From: Macrolepiota albuminosa
Taxonomy: Eukaryota; Basidiomycota; Agaricomycetes; Agaricales; Agaricaceae
Direction of reading: 5' to 3'
Assembly: GCA_027475525.1 (NCBI GenBank)
Contig: JAMWFC010000065.1
Span: forward strand, 686,188-750,187
DNA length: 64,000 nucleotides
The translations under genes were made by a program, and so were the position numbers. This document shows positions 58,390 to 64,000 of this stretch, one piece after another (positions within the stretch are counted from its first letter, which is position 1; every line of letters begins with the position of its first letter). Below the pieces are notes generated by a model, which saw only the letters and a program-made list of their open reading frames with translations, had not been told where the DNA came from and did no database searches.

Positions 58390-59330
58390 GGTATGCTCGG
58401 TCTCGAATCATAGGGCTGCTTGGCGACGTGCGCTAAAGACTACCTCGTGGAGTCGCTCTAAATCTTCTTTCCTTCGCTGGAGATCAATAGCTCGTCTGGC
58501 GATAAGGTCGGTAGTCGCTAAGATACTGTTGGGGGCTGGCTGAAGGTAGGTCGCTTCTATAATGTCGGCAGGGAGTAACGGATGGGTGCCAGTAGCCGCG
58601 TAATAGGGAGAACAACCCATGCGCTTACGAATAGTAACTCTTTCCGACCAAAATACTGAATACGTCGCCTCACTCCAACGAGACTCGTTGCCATCGACTG
58701 CCTTGAAGAGCGCTTGCCGAACGTCAAAGTGTGGTCTTTCTACCAGGCCATTGGCGCGTTTGTTGTAGCCAGATACTCGAATGTGGTGAATGTTGTATTT
58801 CTTGGGTGTGGTCTTTCTACCAGGCCATTGGCGCGTTTGTTGTAGCCAGATACTCGAATGTGGTGAATGTTGTATTTCTTGGCGAGATATGTTAGCGCTT
58901 TGATAATTGGCGCACCATTATCCGTGACGATCTCTCTTAGCGCTCCCCAACGGCAAATGACGTCTTCAAATAGCCACTTGGTGACCGCCTCGGTATTTTC
59001 TCTTTGGAGCATTCAAAATTCAGGCCAGTGTATTAGCGAGCAACGACCTTGAATGATGTACTTGTAGCGACCAGACTTGGGCATATGCATGGTGTCGACG
59101 TAGATTTTGCTGAAGAGGGGAGCTGGCGTTGCAACGGTTGGCGGGATGAGCACTTGGCGCGTTTGTTGGATTTGGCAGAGGTGGCAAGTCCTGATGTACC
59201 AGGCGATGTCGGCACTAGCATGTGGCCACCAGAATCGTTCTAACAGAGAAGCTCGGGTAGCGTACAGACCTCTATGTCCTAGCTCATCATGCATGGCGCG
59301 CAAGACTCGTAAGCGACTTTCTGGCTTGAT
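58390..59330 (-). pseudogene. Integrase of element D
   Basis: The HHCC finger reads HDELGHRGLYATRASLLERF ... CHLCQIQQTR. The core has YVDTMHMPKSGRYKYIIQG (first Asp), EIVTDNGAPIIKALTYLA (second Asp) and NKRANGLVERPH (Glu), so the DD35E triad is intact. TGA at 59013 (after WPEF) and 58408 (after RRQAAL) replace expected Arg. Both 77-bp assembly duplications fall here and split the core artificially. Confidence 0.85.
58729..58882. repeat. Exact 77-bp tandem duplication (probable assembly join)
   Basis: 58729-58805 and 58806-58882 are identical, inside the integrase core just before the catalytic Glu. Confidence 0.95.
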
Positions 59331-59448
59331 GATCAGCTTGTGAGCGCCATCTCGATTTCGTCGCCAAAGTCGGCGCGCAAGACTCGTAAGCGACTTTCTG
59401 GCTTGATGATCAGCTTGTGAGCGCCATCTCGATTTCGTCGCCAAAGTC
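59295..59448. repeat. Exact 77-bp tandem duplication (probable assembly join)
   Basis: 59295-59371 and 59372-59448 are identical, just before the integrase HHCC finger. RDGAHKLIIKPESRLRVLRA appears twice. Confidence 0.95.
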
Positions 59449-59799
59449 GGTTGTTGGTAAAGAAGAAGTGGGTGGCATATCGGATAAAGGTCGCGTATTG
59501 CTCGTCGGTAAGGCCTGGAGGTCGCTTAAGGTCTTGTATCCATTGTTCGACTACTAACAGGCGACTGTCTTCCGCCTTTGCCTTGGCGGATCGGGGAATG
59601 CCATCGTAGGTCAGGTTTCTGCTGTCTTCTCTTAGCGGATGGGGTTCTTGTACGACTTTTACTGGAGGCGAGTTTTGTCCAAGGATGCTTGCCGTGTAGA
59701 ATGTGAGGGGTGCGCTAAAGATCTCCGGGCAGTAAGGGACGATGGGATGTAAAAGGATACTGGTATGCTGTTGCCGTCGTAGTAAGGGAATTGGCTGTT

Positions 59800-60300
59800 G
59801 TATGAGGTGCACAAAACCATGTAGTCGGTCGATCCAATCCTCGAAATCGCTATCAGCCTGTGGGTCCACTGCCGGGTTGCCAGGCTGCCGTGGTCGCCTA
59901 GAGAGTCCATCTGGTCCATGAAAAGAGCTCTTGACATGTACCAACTCAAAGTGAAACATGAGGATAGCGACTACCCATCGGTTCATGCTAGCGGATGGCT
60001 GGATGTCTGGATTCTGCAGCATGCCTTTGATGTACCTAGCGTCGACTTCAACGATAAGGTTCCGCACGCCAATCAAATACATCTTTAGCGACCAGAAGGC
60101 TTTGAAGAGTCCATAGAGCTCTAGCTTAGGCTGACTGTAGCGAGACTCTCTGTCGTTTAGCGTGATGGAGCCAAAGCGGTTGTAGCGTTGCTGTTTCTGA
60201 TTGTCGCTAAGACACTGACACAAGAAATAGCCAACGGCAATGTACGAGGTATCCACCGCCAAGATAACAGGGTCGGCAGAGCTATAGTCGATAGGGACTA
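59800..60300 (-). pseudogene. RNase H of element D
   Basis: VILAVDTSYIAVGYFLCQ, FGSITLNDRESRYSQPKLEL and LIVEVDARYIKGMLQNPD give the catalytic acidic residues in order. The segment is uninterrupted. Confidence 0.8.
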
Positions 60301-60419
60301 GGGGTTTGGCGTCTTGTAGAGCTTTTACTAAGTCTCGTTGTGCAGTAACCTGGTCTGGCCCAAATTCGAAGGGTTCGTTAGCGCGGGTGAGTCGGTTAAG
60401 GGTGTGTGCGTGATGGGCG

Positions 60420-61290
60420 AAATTCTTGACGAATATCCTAAGAACGCCAACGGTACCAAGAAAGGCGTGAACTTCAGATAAGTCATGGCAAGGACCCCAT
60501 CACTCCAGGAGTGCTAAGCGAGACTCGTCGGGAACGCGACCGTCAGGAGTGCAGATGTGACCAAGTATTTTGAATCTTGGCGTGCAAAGGAGGAGTTTGT
60601 GACCGCTAAAGGTACCACCGCTATACTTCATGTGTTGGAGGACTCGGTTGAGCAACTGGAAAAATTCCCATAGCACTAAGCGAATGTTGGAGTTGTTGGG
60701 ATGGGTCGCCGGTAAGCCGTTTATGAGTCACCAGTCTTTGGGGCCTTTGACGCCAACGTCATCAATGAAGCTAAGGACGTTATGCGGTATCTCGGGTTGG
60801 AGGATGTAGGTGATGTCGTCATGGAATATGGGGACTGAGTTTGTCCAGCCCATCGGCAAGGTAACTAGGCACAAGGCGCCAAACGGAGTTTGAAAGGTAG
60901 TGAGATCCCGGGAAGAGGGGTGTATCAGGCATTCGTCGTAGCCAACGTAGAGGTCAAGGGTGGCGCCACAAATGCGCCCGGCAAAGGACTCGGCAACGTG
61001 GTCAGGGAAAGGCGGTACGCCAGAGTGTCGTATGGTGACTCTATTCAGCGGTTCAAGACTGTGGACTATGCGTAGATTGCCGTTCTTTTTGAGGACACAA
61101 AACCAACGGGAGCGGTAAGAACTATTGGAGGGCTCGTAGATGCCAGCCTGTATCTTGGTCCTAATAATCTGGCAGACCTCGGCTTCGATTCCAGGCGGTA
61201 ACGGTCGGTTGTGCTCAGTCCACGGTATGTGAGGAATGGTCGGGATGACGACAGGCGGGAAGAAATCTGTACGGAGGCTACCACGTTCTG
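60420..61290 (-). pseudogene. Reverse transcriptase of element D
   Basis: KKNGNLRIVHSLEPLNRVTI, ATLDLYVGYDECLIHPSSRD, FGALCLVTLPMGWTNSVPIF and VLSFIDDVGVKGPKDW (FIDD at 60753-60770) are the RT blocks. TGA at 60728-60730 follows PKDW, and another at 60500-60502 precedes WGPCHDLSEVHAFLG. Both fit CGA arginine codons in relatives. Confidence 0.85.
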
Positions 61291-62079
61291 AGTCCTCCCA
61301 GGCAAAGACTTTATCCTGCTTAGCGACGAGATCGGTAAGGACTTTCAACTCATCTTTGGTTAAAAATCCTGTATCGTGCTCCTTGGCAAACTGCTGCTGG
61401 TGTTCCTTGGTAAAACGTCCTGTCGGCTGAAAGGGTGGTGGATTTGGTGACAAGGTCGGCATGTCGGCAAGAGGGTCGCCAATGATCTGGCGCTCGATTC
61501 TAAATGTCTCGGGAGAGTGCGTAGCAATGGGTTTTGTTTTAAGCGCAACTGGCTTATATTTCTTTTTGACTTGTACCCCTTTCCTTTTGGGAGCGTTAGC
61601 TTGGTTATATACAGAAGTGGAAAGGGGAACTGTAGCCTGAGGAGCGGCAAGTCCAAGAACGGCAGGAGCCAAGGCTCCAGGAAGGGTAGTGAGATAAGTA
61701 TCGGTAGACGCAGTAATTTGAAAAGACTCGGAAGCGGTAAGGTACAAGTAGGCAAGAGAGGAGTCGGTAATGTTTTGATTTTTCTGGGAAATTTCTGCGT
61801 CGGTAGCGGGTAAAGTAGTTAAAACGTCTTTGGCAAGAAAAGCAGTAGACATAACATTTACAAAACCAGTTGAATGGTCATATTCTAGCGTTAGTGCCAC
61901 ATCTCCGTGATCGTCGCCAATCACCTCCTCGATGGTCTGTGAAAACACCTGTGGGGTCGTTCATTGGCGTGTTGGTCGGTAAACTCCGGGGGCTTGGCGA
62001 GGGCGCCTTTTCGTTGTCCCCTAGAGAACGTTGGCACCGTTCGTTGGATTCCAGAATTGGGGTCGCTAATTGTTAAGGT

Positions 62080-62420
62080 CGTCTCGTTGTCGGTAACTGT
62101 CTTGACGACTGATCGCGCCAAGACGTTGAAGGGTCTGCCAAGTAGCAGGTCATATGCTGGGGAACGTAAGATGTGTATCTGAAGATAAAACGTAATGTCG
62201 CCAAGGGTGCACGGCACATTCTTGGCGAGTCCTAGGGATTGGTCTACTGTGCCGTTAGCACTCTGCATGTTTAGTATTACTGTAGGGTCATAAATTAGGC
62301 CCAGATCGTTAGCGACTTTGGCTGCCATAGAAATGATCTGAGACCCGCTATCCACAATTGCCTCTACCTCGTACTTGTTGTCTACGGTTAGCGCGACTGA
62401 GCGGATAGCGTGTGATTCTT
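62080..62420 (-). pseudogene. Aspartic protease of element D
   Basis: EAIVDSGSQIISMAAKVAND has the D-S-G active site (Asp codon 62350-62352). SPAYDLLLGRPFNVLAR is the second conserved strand. The open reading frame continues from gag, so gag and protease are one frame. No inactivating change is seen inside the domain. Confidence 0.85.
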
Positions 62421-63346
62421 GAGCGATGGTAAGGATTGCAGGGTCCTCTCCATGGTCCACTGACCTAAGGTAGGTCTCCACTGGGTCCACAGAGGTGGCG
62501 TTAGCGATGGTGTCAGCAAGAGGTTCATCAGTGTCGGGAGAGTCGATGGTAACAGAGAAACCAGGAAGTGCATCGTCGAGTTCATCAACCTCGGCAACGG
62601 CTGTCGCCAAGGGTCGTCGGGGAGTGACTGCCGTCTTGACTTGGTTGCGGACGTCGGGAGCAATACTACAAAGTTCTTCTACTGATAAGGTGACGGCGGT
62701 TTTCATGATGCGGCTGAAGACGTGGTTGGATTTTTCTATGTCAAAAATTGGCGCAGTAGGTCGGTAGCCACCTTCAGGACGTTTCTTGGGAACGGCAAAA
62801 TTTCGTTGTGCGGGAGCGTGATAACGGTCAGGAATCCCTGAATAAGGATGAAGAGGCGGCAAAGGCGGTTCGGGAGCGGTAGCGGACGACGATGGTTCTG
62901 GAGTAGTGGCTGGCGTAGTGGCAGGTGGTGCGGCAGGAGCAGGAGTCGGTAACTTGCTAGCGGGAGGCATTGGCTTATATCCTTTGAGAGGCTGCTTAGG
63001 CTGCTTAACTTCAACCCCATCAAACACCTGATTCTTCAGTGAATCCAATTCCTGCTGTAACTTGGCGATACGCTCTTCCCGCGAGAAAGTAGGGCAGTCG
63101 CCAATGCTGTCGAAGTGTAAGACCTCGTGAATCATTTGCTGCTGAGTCGCCTGCTCAGGGTCAGGGTTGGCGTTGCCAGAAAGCGTGCCGGTAATGATTT
63201 GTCCTGGGTTGTGCCTATGCCATTCATCAACTCTCTCCTGGAAGGACTTCTTGTCCGGGTAGTTGGGGATGGTGGCGCCAGAGGTAAGAACTATCTTGCC
63301 GTTGATAGCCCTTCGACTTCTTCCTTGCCGAATATAATTCTCTAAA

Positions 63347-63975
63347 GTCGCGCAGCGTCCTCTAGTTATAGTATGGCCAATTTCCCCACAGAAGTGGCAA
63401 GGGCCAGGTGCGGGTACGTTAGCGGGTCGGTTAGCAGTGAGGTTGGTGGTGATCATGGTTTCAATACGCGTCATAGCGGAAGCGACAGCGGCGGTAATAG
63501 CAGCATTGAGCTCCTCTTTCTTAACGAAGTCGGTAGTAGGAGGCGGGATGGGAATAATACCGTTAGTTTGCTCAGGGGGTGGGCTCGTCCTAGCGCGTGA
63601 TATACCAACGCCAGTGTCTGTTCCCTTGAGAACCCATTTACCGGCTTCAAAGACGTCGGCAACGTTATAGGGCTCGTCAGGGTGATGGGCCTGATGAACT
63701 ATCTCTAGGCGACGAGCAATACGAGTCCAAAGCGAAGTTGGGATGCCTTGCTGGAATAGGCGACGTTCCTCGTTAATATAGAGCTTGCCGTTCTGCAGAA
63801 GCCACCTAGCGATTTTCTGGAACTCGCGGTAATACGTGGAGAATGCGCCAAGAGACGATGTGCCACTGTCGAATGATTCCTGAACTAATTTTTGCAACTC
63901 ATTTACCGTGTATCGGGTAGCTTCCTCTGCGCCAGGGTACAGCTGGATTACTGCCGTTTTCCAGTCCTCATACAA
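63347..63975 (-). pseudogene. Gag region of element D with zinc knuckle
   Basis: DWKTAVIQLYPGAEEATRY, ELQKLVQESFDSGTSSLG and IPTSLWTRIARRLEIVHQ are gag-capsid-like. The knuckle CHFCGEIGHTITRGRC near 63350-63399 is C-x2-C-x4-H-x6-C, two residues longer than usual. A Pro/Ala-rich linker follows (to about 62760). The 5' end of this gag is in the duplicated window edge. Confidence 0.75.
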
Positions 63976-64000
63976 AGCTTTACCGTGTATCGGGTAGCTT
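63902..64000. repeat. 77-bp tandem duplication cut by the window edge
   Basis: 63902-63923 reappears at 63979-64000, again with a 77-base offset. The window ends 22 bases into the second copy. Confidence 0.85.

Larger units (their letters stand above)
58045..63975 (-). mobile_element. Gag-pol of Ty3/gypsy element D
   Basis: Minus-strand order: gag with zinc knuckle, aspartic protease, reverse transcriptase, RNase H, HHCC and integrase core, and an acidic C-terminus (ELEETELLDDDDLPTLVEEE). It is nearly complete within the window; the gag N-terminus may run past 63975. The frame is broken by four TGA codons (60728, 60500, 59013, 58408), one -1 shift near 61950 and two 77-bp assembly duplications (58729, 59295). 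Only the TGAs and the shift are likely to be real. The gag end is 430 bp from the antisense gene at its far 3' side. Confidence 0.9.

Noticed and set aside
61517..61813. Plus-strand Ser/Gly/Arg-rich frame
   Set aside because: Shadow of the element D gag-pol linker on the minus strand.
1..64000. tRNA, rRNA and riboswitch signals
   Set aside because: No cloverleaf with A and B boxes, rRNA stretch or known riboswitch core was recognised by reading; absence is not proven.

Overview
The window is nuclear DNA from a filamentous basidiomycete, most likely an Agaricomycete. Host-type genes carry many 45-70 nt GT-AG introns. The protein families seen are ones typical of mushroom-forming fungi: an F-box protein, a PD-(D/E)XK-fold protein, a JmjC-like protein, a KDZ transposase and a DUF6570 Helitron. 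The DNA is dominated by decaying transposable elements. There are no prokaryotic genes, rRNA, tRNA or CRISPR arrays that I can support.

Layout. 0-3.4 kb holds two ordinary genes: a spliced PD-(D/E)XK-like protein (+) and an F-box protein (-). 3.6-12.4 kb holds a 280-bp solo LTR, the LTR end of a gag-only retroelement, a solo LTR of a Ty3 family (family C), and a degenerate Ty3/gypsy gag-pol (element E). 12.4-25 kb holds gene fragments, a broken Zn-cluster/coiled-coil gene on the minus strand, repeats, a decayed hypothetical gene and an intron-rich hypothetical gene. 25.8-31.2 kb is a second intron-rich gene ending in a JmjC-like domain and split by a solo LTR with a target duplication. 31.8-39.5 kb is a decayed Helitron: DUF6570, HUH Rep, Pif1 helicase and a C-terminal cysteine-peptidase-like domain. 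39.6-40.7 kb is an array of hairpin modules. 41-49.3 kb is AT-rich and contains a KDZ transposase remnant. 49.7-53.3 kb is a gag-only LTR element (element B). 54.1-64 kb is most of a large Ty3 element on the minus strand (element D). Between its integrase and its 3' LTR, element D carries an apparently intact six-exon Zn-cluster gene on the opposite strand.

Two points matter for any reuse of this sequence. First, fifteen places show a tandem duplication with a period of exactly 77 bp, fourteen of them identical over all comparable bases. This looks like contig-end overlap of an assembler working at k=77, not biology, and it introduces false frameshifts in the Helitron, the gag of element B and the integrase of element D. 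Second, the in-frame stops in the retroelements and the Helitron are nearly all TGA at expected arginine CGA, or TAG at expected tryptophan TGG. This points to C-to-T decay, as from cytosine methylation or RIP-like mutation.

The most novel candidates are the recurring Zn-cluster gene in antisense partnership with Ty3 elements, the hairpin array with stem covariation, the Helitron's terminal peptidase-like domain, and the gag-only LTR family.
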